The position numbers and the translations under genes are program-made. Shown here in pieces: positions 43,652 to 53,183 of a stretch of DNA of 64,000 nt. Positions within the stretch are counted from its first letter, which is position 1; each line of letters opens with the position of its first letter. Origin of the DNA: Crocinitomix catalasitica ATCC 23190 (lineage in GTDB: Bacteria > Bacteroidota > Bacteroidia > Flavobacteriales_D > Crocinitomicaceae); assembly GCF_000621625.1 (NCBI RefSeq), contig NZ_JHXV01000006.1, positions 62,001 through 126,000 of the forward strand, read 5' to 3'. The notes under the pieces were generated by a model. It was not told where the DNA came from and did no database searches. It saw only the letters and a list, made by a program, of their open reading frames with translations.

Positions 43652-45943
43652 ATGTCAAATAAATTAGCAAGCTTTAAGTTTCCGGTTTTAACGTTTTTAG
43701 GGGCGTTACTTTTATTGTTATTTTTCTATCAGGACGTTTTATTGCATCCCAATGATTACATATTTTCATCCCATGGAGATGGTATAAAAAATTACTATAC
43801 CTGTATCTATCATGCAAAATACGACACAAGCTTCGCAGATTTCTCCGGTATGCATTATCCTTTTGGAGAACACATTATTTATACAGATGCACAACCCTTA
43901 TTGTCATGGATAATTGGGCAATTTGGAATGGCGGATTATACCATTGGAATCGTCAATTTATTGATGCTGCTTTCTTATCCAATTAGTGCTGTTGTTTTAT
44001 TTTTGATACTCATTCATTATAAAGTAGATAAATGGTGGGCGCTTAGTGCTGCCATTATTATTACTTTTTTAAGTCCTCAAGTTTATCGGATGACTGGCCA
44101 CTTCTCAATGGCATATGTTTTTGCGGTTCCGATGATGTGGTTACTATTGATAAAATCGAGTCAAAATCGTAAAATATTTTGGTCGGTAATCACAGGTGTT
44201 TATTTAACGGCCTTTTTCTTTACACACCCGTATCTGGCAATTATTCTTGCCTTTTTCAGCGTGTTTTATGGGCTCTTTAAAATTATACTTTTAAAGAAAG
44301 AAATTGGGTTGACGATTCTTACTATTGTCATTCAAACAATATTGCCATTCATTGTTTTGCAGACCTTTATTGCATTAACGGATCATCATTTGAATCGCTT
44401 ATCCAATCCTGCAGGTTTCTTTTCATATTATGCAAGTTGGAAGTCTGTTTTGATTGCCCATAATGGACCATTGTCTAGCCTTTATGGTTGGATGAAAATT
44501 GATATTGGAAATTGGGAATCATGGTCTTATATTGGATTTGGAACAATAGTAGCGGTAATTATTATTCTATGGGACCTATTTAAAAGGCGTAAAACATTCG
44601 AATTTAAAAAATTTTTCAAAAGTGAATTAATGTTGTTCTTTTTGGCTGCATATGTCATTCTAATATTCTCTTTTTGTTTTCCGCTTAAATACTTTTGGCT
44701 AAGATGGATAACCGATTTTTTTGGTCCATTGAAACAGTTCAGAATATTAGGTCGTTTTACTTGGGTATTCTTTTATGTCATTAATGTTGTTGCCGTTGTA
44801 GGACTATATAGATTATACCTTCGCAATCATTCCAAAAAAATTAGACTAGTTTTCATTCTTGGTTTAATTTTTCAATTCGCAGAATTTTTTACTCCTCATC
44901 GTGTCAATCATCAAATTATCACATCAAAGAATAACGCTTTCATAAAAGAAAACTTAGACGCTGAATTATTAGAATTAATTGACTTTGTGGAAAAGGAAAA
45001 GTATGATGCTTTAATCTTTTTGCCGTTCCATCATATGTCCAGTGAGAGTTTAATGATACTTGGTGAAGAGCCAACGAATTACGATGCTTTTATGGTTAGT
45101 TATCATGCCGGCGTGCCACTTATTAATTCCAATTCATCTAGAATGTCATTGAGTGAAGCAGCCATTGTTCAAAGTTTATTTGCGAACGAATATGTAGACA
45201 AAGAATTTATTGATCATTTACCGAAGGATGCTAAAATTGGAGTAGTTAAATCACGCGCAGTTTTGGATGAATCTGAATTAAAAATGATTTGGACGTTTGA
45301 CTTGAGTATGCAAAATGATAAATACGATGTGTTTGAATTTGACAGAGATAAATGGAATTCATCTATTTATTATGATGAGATTATAAAGCAAGAGGAAAAA
45401 TCAAACATCAAAATGAAAGACGGCTGGTATTCGGATTCAACTTTTGATTTTATTTATGAGAACTTTGATGATCTCAATGCGGTACCTTCGCCTTATTCAC
45501 TTGGGAAAGGAGATTCATACAGCGATCTTAACCACAGTTGGAAAGACATTTATACTTTAGATAGCTCAAAACTAGCTTACGGTGATTATACGTTAAGAAT
45601 TTGGTACAATTATGCTTATTCTTTGCCTATAGAAATGCACATCGCTTCTAAATCGTTTACTTCAGATTTGGATTTAGATTTATTGAATAAATTTGATATA
45701 CGACAGTCAAAAAATATTGTAGGCGATTGGTGTTTGATAGAGATGGATTTTAGTTTTACCCCTGAAATGAAAGATGTTATTTTAATTAATTCATCTAATG
45801 TTGACAATAAATCATTCTTAGTTGATGAATTACTCATTTATCCAAGAGGTGCACCACCATTGTTTAGAAAAGCGGAACACGACGGAATGTCTTATTTAAT
45901 TTATAATAATCACTGGTTAAAATCGGATTCATTTTCGGAATAG
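43652..45943 (+). CDS. Polytopic membrane protein, GT-C glycosyltransferase-like
   Basis: 763 residues. About ten to twelve spans lie in the first 430 residues, starting FPVLTFLGALLLLLFFYQDV. The first outer loop has SSHGDGIKNYYTC and HYPFGEHIIYTDAQPLL, with the acidic/histidine pattern expected in GT-C enzymes such as Bacteroidota YfhO/PMT-like proteins. The C-terminal 330 residues form a soluble outer domain (ENLDAELLELIDFVEKE onward). GT-C enzymes use lipid-linked sugars as donors outside the membrane. The neighbouring GT2 gene could make such a donor. The family call is moderate; the substrate is unknown. It overlaps the end of the GT2 gene by 15 bases. Confidence 0.75.
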   Translation: MSNKLASFKFPVLTFLGALLLLLFFYQDVLLHPNDYIFSSHGDGIKNYYTCIYHAKYDTSFADFSGMHYPFGEHIIYTDAQPLLSWIIGQFGMADYTIGIVNLLMLLSYPISAVVLFLILIHYKVDKWWALSAAIIITFLSPQVYRMTGHFSMAYVFAVPMMWLLLIKSSQNRKIFWSVITGVYLTAFFFTHPYLAIILAFFSVFYGLFKIILLKKEIGLTILTIVIQTILPFIVLQTFIALTDHHLNRLSNPAGFFSYYASWKSVLIAHNGPLSSLYGWMKIDIGNWESWSYIGFGTIVAVIIILWDLFKRRKTFEFKKFFKSELMLFFLAAYVILIFSFCFPLKYFWLRWITDFFGPLKQFRILGRFTWVFFYVINVVAVVGLYRLYLRNHSKKIRLVFILGLIFQFAEFFTPHRVNHQIITSKNNAFIKENLDAELLELIDFVEKEKYDALIFLPFHHMSSESLMILGEEPTNYDAFMVSYHAGVPLINSNSSRMSLSEAAIVQSLFANEYVDKEFIDHLPKDAKIGVVKSRAVLDESELKMIWTFDLSMQNDKYDVFEFDRDKWNSSIYYDEIIKQEEKSNIKMKDGWYSDSTFDFIYENFDDLNAVPSPYSLGKGDSYSDLNHSWKDIYTLDSSKLAYGDYTLRIWYNYAYSLPIEMHIASKSFTSDLDLDLLNKFDIRQSKNIVGDWCLIEMDFSFTPEMKDVILINSSNVDNKSFLVDELLIYPRGAPPLFRKAEHDGMSYLIYNNHWLKSDSFSE

Positions 45944-46645
45944 GACCTTGATAAAATTAAGTGCTTCGCGAGATAAGATCTTCAAATTAACTTTGCTAAA
46001 AACCACATTCGGTTTCAATACAACTTCTGAAATTACAATTTTACAATCAGATTTACTCGCTAATTTTATAAACTCTAAATCGAACAAAAATCGATCAATT
46101 TGCGTGTCTAAGAATATTGTTGCTCCTTTTGAATTGAATCCTTTAATTCCACACTGAGAATCGTCAGTAGGCAATCTTAAAAAAGTTTTTAGCGACCATC
46201 TCAACAATTTCGAAACATACTTTCTTACAAATGGCGTTTTGGTATAATAATTTTCACCGCGATGTCCTAATGCAATATCATTACCTTCATTTAATTTATT
46301 CAAGATAGACAATAGGCTCTCTTCAGTATATGGAAAATCGATGTCAGTATAGATGACTAGTTCCTCACTTGCTTTTTTAACCCCTGCTCTTAACGCAGCA
46401 CCTTTTCCACTGTTCTTTGAACAATCAACATAAATAAAATTATCAAGATGATCCTTTAAATAATTGATGTGTTCTTTAGTTACACCATTTGTTGAGCCGT
46501 CATTAACCAAAATCAATTCAATAAAAACATGATTTTTAGAGATCAAATCTAAAACCGTTTGAACAACTACTTTTTCCCAATTTTCAGGTGGATTAAAGCA
46601 TGGTAAAACAAGCGATATTTTAGTTAGAGAATTAATAGGCAACAA
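45929..46645 (-). CDS. Family 2 glycosyltransferase (polyprenol-phosphate sugar type)
   Basis: 238 residues, translated from a TTG at 46643-46645; no ATG lies near the N-terminus. GT-A fold with the opening KISLVLPCFNPPENWEKVV, then ELILVNDGSTNG, SKNSGKGAALRAGV and the DxD in LVIYTDIDFPYTEESLL. CGIKGFNSKGA and a conserved EFIKLASKSD follow. This matches dolichyl/polyprenyl-phosphate mannose or glucose synthases that lack membrane spans. The likely product is a lipid-linked sugar for envelope glycosylation. Convergent with the GT-C-like gene, overlapping it by 15 bases. Confidence 0.9.
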   Translation of the reverse strand: MLPINSLTKISLVLPCFNPPENWEKVVVQTVLDLISKNHVFIELILVNDGSTNGVTKEHINYLKDHLDNFIYVDCSKNSGKGAALRAGVKKASEELVIYTDIDFPYTEESLLSILNKLNEGNDIALGHRGENYYTKTPFVRKYVSKLLRWSLKTFLRLPTDDSQCGIKGFNSKGATIFLDTQIDRFLFDLEFIKLASKSDCKIVISEVVLKPNVVFSKVNLKILSREALNFIKVLFRK

Positions 46646-46747
46646 AACAACTAAATTAAAAGGAATTAACGGTTAAAAAGCATTTTTATGTTTGCAATTG
46701 TACAATAAAAAAACGGAAATCAAATTTAACAATGTAGCTAAAGGCAT

Positions 46748-46755
46748 TAAATTTG
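46748..46755 (+). promoter_or_regulatory. Candidate -7 element for udk
   Basis: TAAATTTG is a perfect -7 match 26 bases before the udk ATG. Another, TATGTTTG, lies about 60 bases upstream of it. Neither has a clear -33 box. Confidence 0.45.
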
Positions 46756-46781
46756 TATTTTTCTAAAAAGACAATTATTGA

Positions 46782-47399
46782 ATGGTAAAATATATAATAG
46801 GAATTGCAGGAGGAAGTGGAGTAGGCAAAAGCACACTATTAAAAATTCTTGATGATAAGTATGCGAATAACATTGCTAAAATCACACTGGATAATTATTA
46901 TTTACCCATCGAAGATCAGCAGAAAGATGAAAATGGTAAGATTAATTTTGATTTACCAACGGCTTTAAACATAGCTGCTATTAAAGCTGATATTGCAGAG
47001 CTATTGTCAGATAAAGTGGTGCATAGAAAGAAATATAATTTTAATAATGCAGATGAAGCAGTCATAAGTATTCTTATAGAACCAAAACCAATATTAATCA
47101 TCGAAGGTTTATTTGTTTTTCACTTTGATTTTATCAATTCAATACTCGATCTAAAAGTATTCATTACCGTAGACGAAAAATTACAATTGCAACGCAGATT
47201 GGAACGTGATTTTAGAGAGCGTAAGATTACAGAAGAGGATGCCTTATATCAATGGCACAATCATGTCTTGCCATCTAACAAAGCATATATAGAACCGTAT
47301 AAGGATGCGGCTGACATTGTCTTGGTAAATAATGAAAAATTTGATGAGAATATCCTTATCTTAGAGCAAAAGATAGAAGCTGTAATAAGCGCGCAATAA
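46782..47399 (+). CDS. udk: Uridine kinase family
   Basis: 205 residues, the family length. The P-loop is GIAGGSGVGKSTLL (about 7-20), followed by LDNYYLPIEDQQ and FDLPTALN (nucleoside-binding region), then KPILIIEGLFVFHF. The lid has RRLERDFRERKITEEDAL. It phosphorylates uridine (and usually cytidine) in pyrimidine salvage. Its stop TAA and the next ATG share a base (TAATG at 47397-47401), so the histidine kinase gene is translationally coupled to it. Confidence 0.91.
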   Translation: MVKYIIGIAGGSGVGKSTLLKILDDKYANNIAKITLDNYYLPIEDQQKDENGKINFDLPTALNIAAIKADIAELLSDKVVHRKKYNFNNADEAVISILIEPKPILIIEGLFVFHFDFINSILDLKVFITVDEKLQLQRRLERDFRERKITEEDALYQWHNHVLPSNKAYIEPYKDAADIVLVNNEKFDENILILEQKIEAVISAQ

Positions 47400-50300
47400 T
47401 GAAATTGAGTAGAAAATTTTTATGGACTGTAATCATAGGATTTGCTTTTTGGGCATTAGGTTCGTACTTGTTTCATTTTAAACTACAGCCAAAATTCAGC
47501 GATGATAAATTAGTTGAATTCGAAGAGCATATTCAATCCGAAATTTTTGAATTAACACAAAGTCTAGCTCATTTTTCTGAGAACTATCCAGATTCGAATG
47601 GGCAAATAGCTCAATTTTCTTATGCTGAAAAGCTAAGTAAACATGCTGATTTTTCTTTTTTCAGTTATCGTGGTGATCAACTTGAAGTTTGGACGAGTAA
47701 CCAAGTAACCTTGCCAGATACTATTCAACAATATAATGATACGGTTGTAAAATTAAATAATGGCTGGTATTATTTGAGCTCGATTACTAGAGATGACCGG
47801 TTATTTGTAGGTACATTTTTAATTAAAACTGAATATAAGTATGAAAATGTAGATTTAGTGAATGGGTTTTCTCCTGAACTTGATTTTCATTTTAGTGCGA
47901 ACTTAAATACCACCGGTGAAGGTATTGCAATTAAATCGCAGGGAGGTGATTTACTTTTTTATATAGTTCCATTAGAGCAAATTTCACAAAATGAATCGCT
48001 GGAAGTTTTAATATTCTTGCTCTATTTAACTGGGTTGTTTATTTTGTTGCAACTCTTGATTAATGCCTTTCAAAAGGTCTTGTTAGCCAAGCCGTATTTG
48101 TTAATCTTATTTCCTGTAGGCATTGTTTTACTCAGATATTTCTGGCTTAAACTTGAGATTAATTTTTTGTTTGAGAATTTTCAATTATTCAATCCAGAGT
48201 TATTTGCATCGTCAGAATTAGCGCCCTCATTGGGTGATTTAGCTATAAATATTGCGATTTTTTATTTTATCGTTCATTTTTTATTGAAACGTACAAGGGA
48301 TTGGTTTTCTAATGGGAATCAAAAGTTAAAATTGGCTTTTGTTGTTATACCGTTGTTCTTAATCAGTTTTTATATGGCTTTTCAAATCAACGAAATAATT
48401 TATTCGTTGGTTTACAATTCGAAAATATCATTTCATCTCGAACATTTATTCGAGTTGGACAAGTATAGTTTTATTAGTTTAGCGTTGATAGGCGCCAGTT
48501 TTTATGCTTATTTCAGACTATTTCAGTACATCATTATCCAACTTAAAATTTGCAGATTTGAATGGAATAAGTTGGCGTTTTTGTGGGTTATTACTTCTTT
48601 TATTTACATCATAATTGATCAATTTTATTTTAACGAATTATTGTTGACATCGTTTTGGCCAATCTTTTTATCGGGTTCTTTACTTTGGTTTCATTATAAA
48701 GATAAAGACATCAAATTTATTCATGTAATAATAATGCTCGCATTTATTGCATTTTATGGATCATATATCCTTCAAGGTTATAGTAATGATAAGGAAAAAG
48801 AGTTGCGAAAACTTCAAGCTGAAAAGATAGCACATGATGACGATGTAGTGACCGAATTTGACTATCAAGAATTAGAGGGTAAAATGATTGCTGATAGATT
48901 CGTTCTCCCTTATTTCTATGGTCGTTTTGATCAGAAGAAATTTAGCGCAGAAATAGAAGAGAAATACTATACTGGCTTAATGGCTAATTATGAATTGAGT
49001 TTTTACCTTTTTGATGCTGAGAAGAACTTAATTAAAGATGCTGGCAATTTTGATCAAAAGTCGTTCGAGCGGTATGATGATATCATAGTAAATTCTGGTA
49101 AAGTATCCAGTATATCTGAGAATCTATTTTACATAAAAGATTATACGGAAAAGATTAATTATATCGCCATGATGACGGTTGATTATGACGACTCATTACA
49201 AGGTTATTTAGTTACTGAATTTAGATCTAAAAATTTCCCGGAAGACATTGGTTTACCTTCGTTATTATTAGATGGTACTGCAGACAATATCAATCCGCTT
49301 GATAAGTATTCAATAGCCAAATATGTGAATCATAAATTAGTTTTACGTAAAGGAGACTTTAATTACCCTATAGTTAATGCCAGTTGGTTTGATATTGATG
49401 CTGATTTTATTTATAAGGACGATTATAGTCACTATGTATACAAAGATGGCTATTCGAATTATACTATCGTATCTAAAATAGACAGTTCATTATTAACGCG
49501 TTTCACGTCCTTTTCATATCTATTAATTCTATTCGGGGTATTGTTGCTTTTCCCGTTGACTTATAATAAACTGCACGAGCGAATAAATTTTAAAACAATC
49601 AAATTAAATGTAAAAATTCAAGTGGTACTTATTGGACTTACATTGTTAAGTTTAGTTGCCTTTGCAATTGGTGCGGGCACTTATGTCGCACAGCAGAATT
49701 ATGAATCGAATAAAGATGCAATAAAAGAGAAATTAGGATCAGTTAAAATTGAATTAGAGAATAAACTAAAGAATGAGACTGAATTAAACAGTAATCTAGC
49801 GGATTATTTAGCGTTTATTTCAAGAAAATTTTCGAATGTTTTTGTTACTGATGTGAATCTTTATGACCGGTTCGGAGTGTTATTGGCTTCATCGCAACCA
49901 AAAATTTATTCGCACGGTTTAATATCTGCTAGAATGAATTCAACGGCATATGAAGCAATTCATTTGCAAAAACAAAGCGAGTTAATACACAACGAAAAGG
50001 TTGGAAATTTGGAGTATTTATCTGCTTATATGCCATTTTTTAATCAAAAAGGAGAGTTTTTAGCCTATGTTAATGTGCAATACATTTCAAGACAACATGA
50101 TTTAGAAGATCAGATTTCTGGGTTATTGTTGGCGATAATTAATATAATGGTATTTATGTTGGCTTTTTCAACGATCTTGTCAATTGCCATATCCAATCGT
50201 TTAATTAGACCGTTAAGAGAAATCCAACTCAGCTTAAAAAATGTTCAAATTGGACCATTGTATAAACCTATTGTTTACAAGAACGACGACGAGATAGGCA

Positions 50301-51046
50301 AATTGGTTAAAGAGTATAATAAGAAGGTTGAAGAACTGCAATTAAGTGCTGAAGCATTGGCAAAAAGTGAAAGAGAGAGTGCATGGAGAGAAATGGCGAA
50401 ACAAGTCGCACATGAAATTAAGAACCCATTAACGCCAATGAAATTATCTATTCAACATTTGAGTAGATCCATCAACTTGGCAGATGATGAGTCGAAGGAT
50501 AAATTAAGTCGGGTTTCTAAGTCTCTCATAGAGCAGATTAATGCTTTAACGAATATAGCGAATGAGTTTTCGAATTTTGCGAAAATGCCAAAAGCGAATG
50601 AGGAAGAAGTTAACTTAAAAGATATTGTCGAAAGCGCGGTTTCTATGTTCGCTGAATATGACAAACACAATATAAAATTAGATATTGAATTAACCGAAAC
50701 TCCTATGATATGGGCTGATAAAGATTTATTACTAAGGGTTTTTAACAATTTAATTAAAAACGCTATTCAAGCCGTTCAGTCTGGGCAAGCAGGTATAATT
50801 CATGTTCGCCTTAAATCGGTAGAAGAAAGGTACTTATTTGAAGTCAAAGACAACGGAATTGGCATAAGTGATGAGGCAAAAGTTAAAATGTTTGTACCCT
50901 ACTTTACAACAAAATCCAAAGGTACTGGTCTAGGTTTAGCAATGTCAAAACAAATAGTAGAAAACTTAAAAGGTAAAATTTGGTTTGAATCAGAATTAGG
51001 GCGAGGCACAAGTTTTTTTGTATCTTTCGCCAAACTAAAAGATTAA
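47399..51046 (+). CDS. Large polytopic sensor histidine kinase (NtrY-like output)
   Basis: 1215 residues. N-terminal span (about 8-24), an outer region to about 195, then a block of eight spans (about 200-460). Next are a second outer region (about 470-700), two spans (about 704-722 and about 740-762), another outer region, and a last span (about 905-930) followed by a HAMP linker. The kinase core follows: H1005 in AHEIKNPLTPMKLSIQHL, N-box LLRVFNNLIKNAIQAV, G1 VKDNGIGI, G2 KGTGLGLAMSKQIV. The core resembles NtrY-type kinases. The internal eight-span block and three outer regions are unusual. No response regulator is adjacent. It overlaps udk by one base and abuts the antiporter gene with no gap. 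Confidence 0.9.
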   Translation: MKLSRKFLWTVIIGFAFWALGSYLFHFKLQPKFSDDKLVEFEEHIQSEIFELTQSLAHFSENYPDSNGQIAQFSYAEKLSKHADFSFFSYRGDQLEVWTSNQVTLPDTIQQYNDTVVKLNNGWYYLSSITRDDRLFVGTFLIKTEYKYENVDLVNGFSPELDFHFSANLNTTGEGIAIKSQGGDLLFYIVPLEQISQNESLEVLIFLLYLTGLFILLQLLINAFQKVLLAKPYLLILFPVGIVLLRYFWLKLEINFLFENFQLFNPELFASSELAPSLGDLAINIAIFYFIVHFLLKRTRDWFSNGNQKLKLAFVVIPLFLISFYMAFQINEIIYSLVYNSKISFHLEHLFELDKYSFISLALIGASFYAYFRLFQYIIIQLKICRFEWNKLAFLWVITSFIYIIIDQFYFNELLLTSFWPIFLSGSLLWFHYKDKDIKFIHVIIMLAFIAFYGSYILQGYSNDKEKELRKLQAEKIAHDDDVVTEFDYQELEGKMIADRFVLPYFYGRFDQKKFSAEIEEKYYTGLMANYELSFYLFDAEKNLIKDAGNFDQKSFERYDDIIVNSGKVSSISENLFYIKDYTEKINYIAMMTVDYDDSLQGYLVTEFRSKNFPEDIGLPSLLLDGTADNINPLDKYSIAKYVNHKLVLRKGDFNYPIVNASWFDIDADFIYKDDYSHYVYKDGYSNYTIVSKIDSSLLTRFTSFSYLLILFGVLLLFPLTYNKLHERINFKTIKLNVKIQVVLIGLTLLSLVAFAIGAGTYVAQQNYESNKDAIKEKLGSVKIELENKLKNETELNSNLADYLAFISRKFSNVFVTDVNLYDRFGVLLASSQPKIYSHGLISARMNSTAYEAIHLQKQSELIHNEKVGNLEYLSAYMPFFNQKGEFLAYVNVQYISRQHDLEDQISGLLLAIINIMVFMLAFSTILSIAISNRLIRPLREIQLSLKNVQIGPLYKPIVYKNDDEIGKLVKEYNKKVEELQLSAEALAKSERESAWREMAKQVAHEIKNPLTPMKLSIQHLSRSINLADDESKDKLSRVSKSLIEQINALTNIANEFSNFAKMPKANEEEVNLKDIVESAVSMFAEYDKHNIKLDIELTETPMIWADKDLLLRVFNNLIKNAIQAVQSGQAGIIHVRLKSVEERYLFEVKDNGIGISDEAKVKMFVPYFTTKSKGTGLGLAMSKQIVENLKGKIWFESELGRGTSFFVSFAKLKD

Positions 51047-52378
51047 ATGGATACGTATTCCCTCATTATTGGCGTTTCGCTGATTATTATTATTTCTTTC
51101 TTCTTTAATATAATATCTAAAAAGACAAACATACCTAGTGTTTTATTATTGATAACTTTAGGTGTTTTAATTAAAGAATTTGCACCAGCTTCAATTAACG
51201 TTGATCTTTTTGTGAACCTAGGTGTTTTGGAAATAATCGGAAATGTTGGTTTGGTGATGATTGTCCTTGAAGCCGCTTTAGATTTAAAGTTGACCAAAGA
51301 TAAAAGGGGCTTGATTATTAATTCATTTTTCGTGGCCTTAATCGCTTTAGTTGTCTCATCTTTTGGCATCGCTGGCATCATTTATTATTTAATTCCTGGT
51401 GCCGATAGTTTTTATAATTGTATGGTTTATGCGGTTCCATTATCTATTATGAGTTCTGCTATTATCATTCCAAGTGTTGGTGGTTTAACTGGCGCTAAAA
51501 AGGAGTTTATGGTGTATGAAAGTACATTTTCAGACATACTTGGAATTATGTTTTTCTATTTCCTTATTGGTGCTGATCAGGAAGAAAACTTTGGAAACAT
51601 AGCAATTGACATTGCTTTTGATATTACGCTTACTTTAGTGGTGTCAATTGTTTTAGCTTATATATTGGTATTTATTTTCCAACGTTTAACATCACAAGTA
51701 AAATTATTTTTGGTGATTGCGGTTTTAATGTTAATGTACGCCTTGGGTAAAAAACTACATTTATCGTCGTTGCTAATTATTTTAGCTTTTGGATTAGTCC
51801 TCAATAACGTAAGAATATTTTTTATTGGGAAAAAGATGCAAAATTGGGTGAGTGAAGCGACGGTGAAACCAATTCTTCATGATTTTCACATTTTAACGCT
51901 AGAATCTGCTTTTGTTATCAGAACATTTTTCTTTGTTATTTTCGGGATGTCCATTACAATTGCGTCGATCCTAGATTATCATGTAGCTTTAATTAGTTTA
52001 GCTATCATCGGTTTGTTGTATCTCGTGCGTTTTATCCTACTTAAATTGATAGTTGGACGTGATATAACACCACAACTTTATATTGCGCCTAGAGGGTTAA
52101 TAACTATTTTATTATTCTTTGTTGTAACTAGTCATAAGGAGTTTGTAATAGAAAACTTTGATGCAGGCATCTTATTATTCGTCGTATTGATTTCGAGTAT
52201 CATTATGACGATTGCTTTGATTGCTCATCGAGGAGAAAATGTAAGAGAAGTACTTTTAGGCCAATTGCCAAAAATTAAAATCGATAAAAATAAAAATGGA
52301 GTTGATGATAGACAGGATCGAATCAATGATAATGTTGAGAGCCAGGACTACAATCAATTTGACAAAGACGAAGATTAA
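51047..52378 (+). CDS. Cation:proton antiporter (CPA1/NhaP-type)
   Basis: 443 residues with about 12 spans. LIIGVSLIIIISFFFNIIS starts it, then IPSVLLLITLGVLI, GNVGLVMIVLEAALDLKL (typical of CPA1 exchangers), and ESTFSDILGIMFFYFLIG with an aspartate in the ion-binding span. A hydrophilic acidic tail follows (KIDKNKNGVDDRQDRIND, about 410-443). It would exchange Na+ or K+ for protons at the inner membrane. It begins the base after the histidine kinase stop, so kinase and antiporter share a transcript and perhaps a function. Its stop shares TTAA with the convergent rhomboid gene. Confidence 0.9.
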   Translation: MDTYSLIIGVSLIIIISFFFNIISKKTNIPSVLLLITLGVLIKEFAPASINVDLFVNLGVLEIIGNVGLVMIVLEAALDLKLTKDKRGLIINSFFVALIALVVSSFGIAGIIYYLIPGADSFYNCMVYAVPLSIMSSAIIIPSVGGLTGAKKEFMVYESTFSDILGIMFFYFLIGADQEENFGNIAIDIAFDITLTLVVSIVLAYILVFIFQRLTSQVKLFLVIAVLMLMYALGKKLHLSSLLIILAFGLVLNNVRIFFIGKKMQNWVSEATVKPILHDFHILTLESAFVIRTFFFVIFGMSITIASILDYHVALISLAIIGLLYLVRFILLKLIVGRDITPQLYIAPRGLITILLFFVVTSHKEFVIENFDAGILLFVVLISSIIMTIALIAHRGENVREVLLGQLPKIKIDKNKNGVDDRQDRINDNVESQDYNQFDKDED

Positions 52379-53124
52379 TCGTTTTTAGGCTCTTTATTTT
52401 CGGTGGGCGGAGGTTTAGGAACAAACCTATAAACATATACCGGCGTTTCTATTCCGCTATCGGGGTCTATTGTAGTTGGAGGAACAAAATCCTCTTTCCA
52501 ATATTCTAATTCCGGTTCAATACCTAATTCTTCTTCAATTTCATATCGTAGTTTCTCAGGCTGAGGTCCGATAGATTTAAGAAGGACAGCCATAATTAAC
52601 CCGGAAAAAAGTCCAAGTAAATGTCCTTCCCAAGACACTTGTTCTTTCCAGGGTAACACACCCCAAACCATGCTGCCGTAAATAAAAATAACAAATAGTG
52701 AGATTCCAGCTACACGCATATTTTTCCTAAAGAAACCACTAAATACTAAGAATGCTGTTAGTCCGTATATAACTCCACTCATTCCCACATGATAATTCTC
52801 TCTGCCTAAAAACCAAAGACTAATTCCGGTTAACAAAAAAATAGAAACGAAAGCTCTAGTTGCAATATCTCTATAATGATAGAACAATAACCAGGTCAAA
52901 ATAAATATAGGACCTGAGTTGCTAAAAATGTGTGAAAAGTCCTTAGTACTATGAATAAATGGAGCTGTAATTATTCCAATTAATCCCGAATTCCGCTGTG
53001 GGTAAACACCGTATTTATACAATTTTAAGCCAAGCGAATAGTCCAATATAAATACCAACCACATAATGGTTAGCACGGAAAGTGCGATTGTAAAAGATAT
53101 ACGTGTTACTTTACTATTGAACAT
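52375..53124 (-). CDS. Rhomboid family intramembrane serine protease
   Basis: Start at the ATG 53122-53124 (a TTG lies two codons earlier); 249 residues. Six spans. The catalytic serine lies in HVGMSGVIYGLTAF (about residue 116) and the histidine in WEGHLLGLFSGLI (about 168). FSHIFSNSGPIFILTWLLFY carries the upstream HxxxN-type residues. A proline-rich cytoplasmic tail ends the protein. Rhomboids cleave single-span membrane proteins inside the bilayer; the substrate is unknown. The small span protein at 38759 is not known to be linked. Monocistronic. Confidence 0.93.
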   Translation of the reverse strand: MFNSKVTRISFTIALSVLTIMWLVFILDYSLGLKLYKYGVYPQRNSGLIGIITAPFIHSTKDFSHIFSNSGPIFILTWLLFYHYRDIATRAFVSIFLLTGISLWFLGRENYHVGMSGVIYGLTAFLVFSGFFRKNMRVAGISLFVIFIYGSMVWGVLPWKEQVSWEGHLLGLFSGLIMAVLLKSIGPQPEKLRYEIEEELGIEPELEYWKEDFVPPTTIDPDSGIETPVYVYRFVPKPPPTENKEPKND

Positions 53125-53183
53125 AATCAAGCAGCAGCAAATATGTTGCCGTGCTTCATCTTATGCCAAAACGTCAGTAAAAC

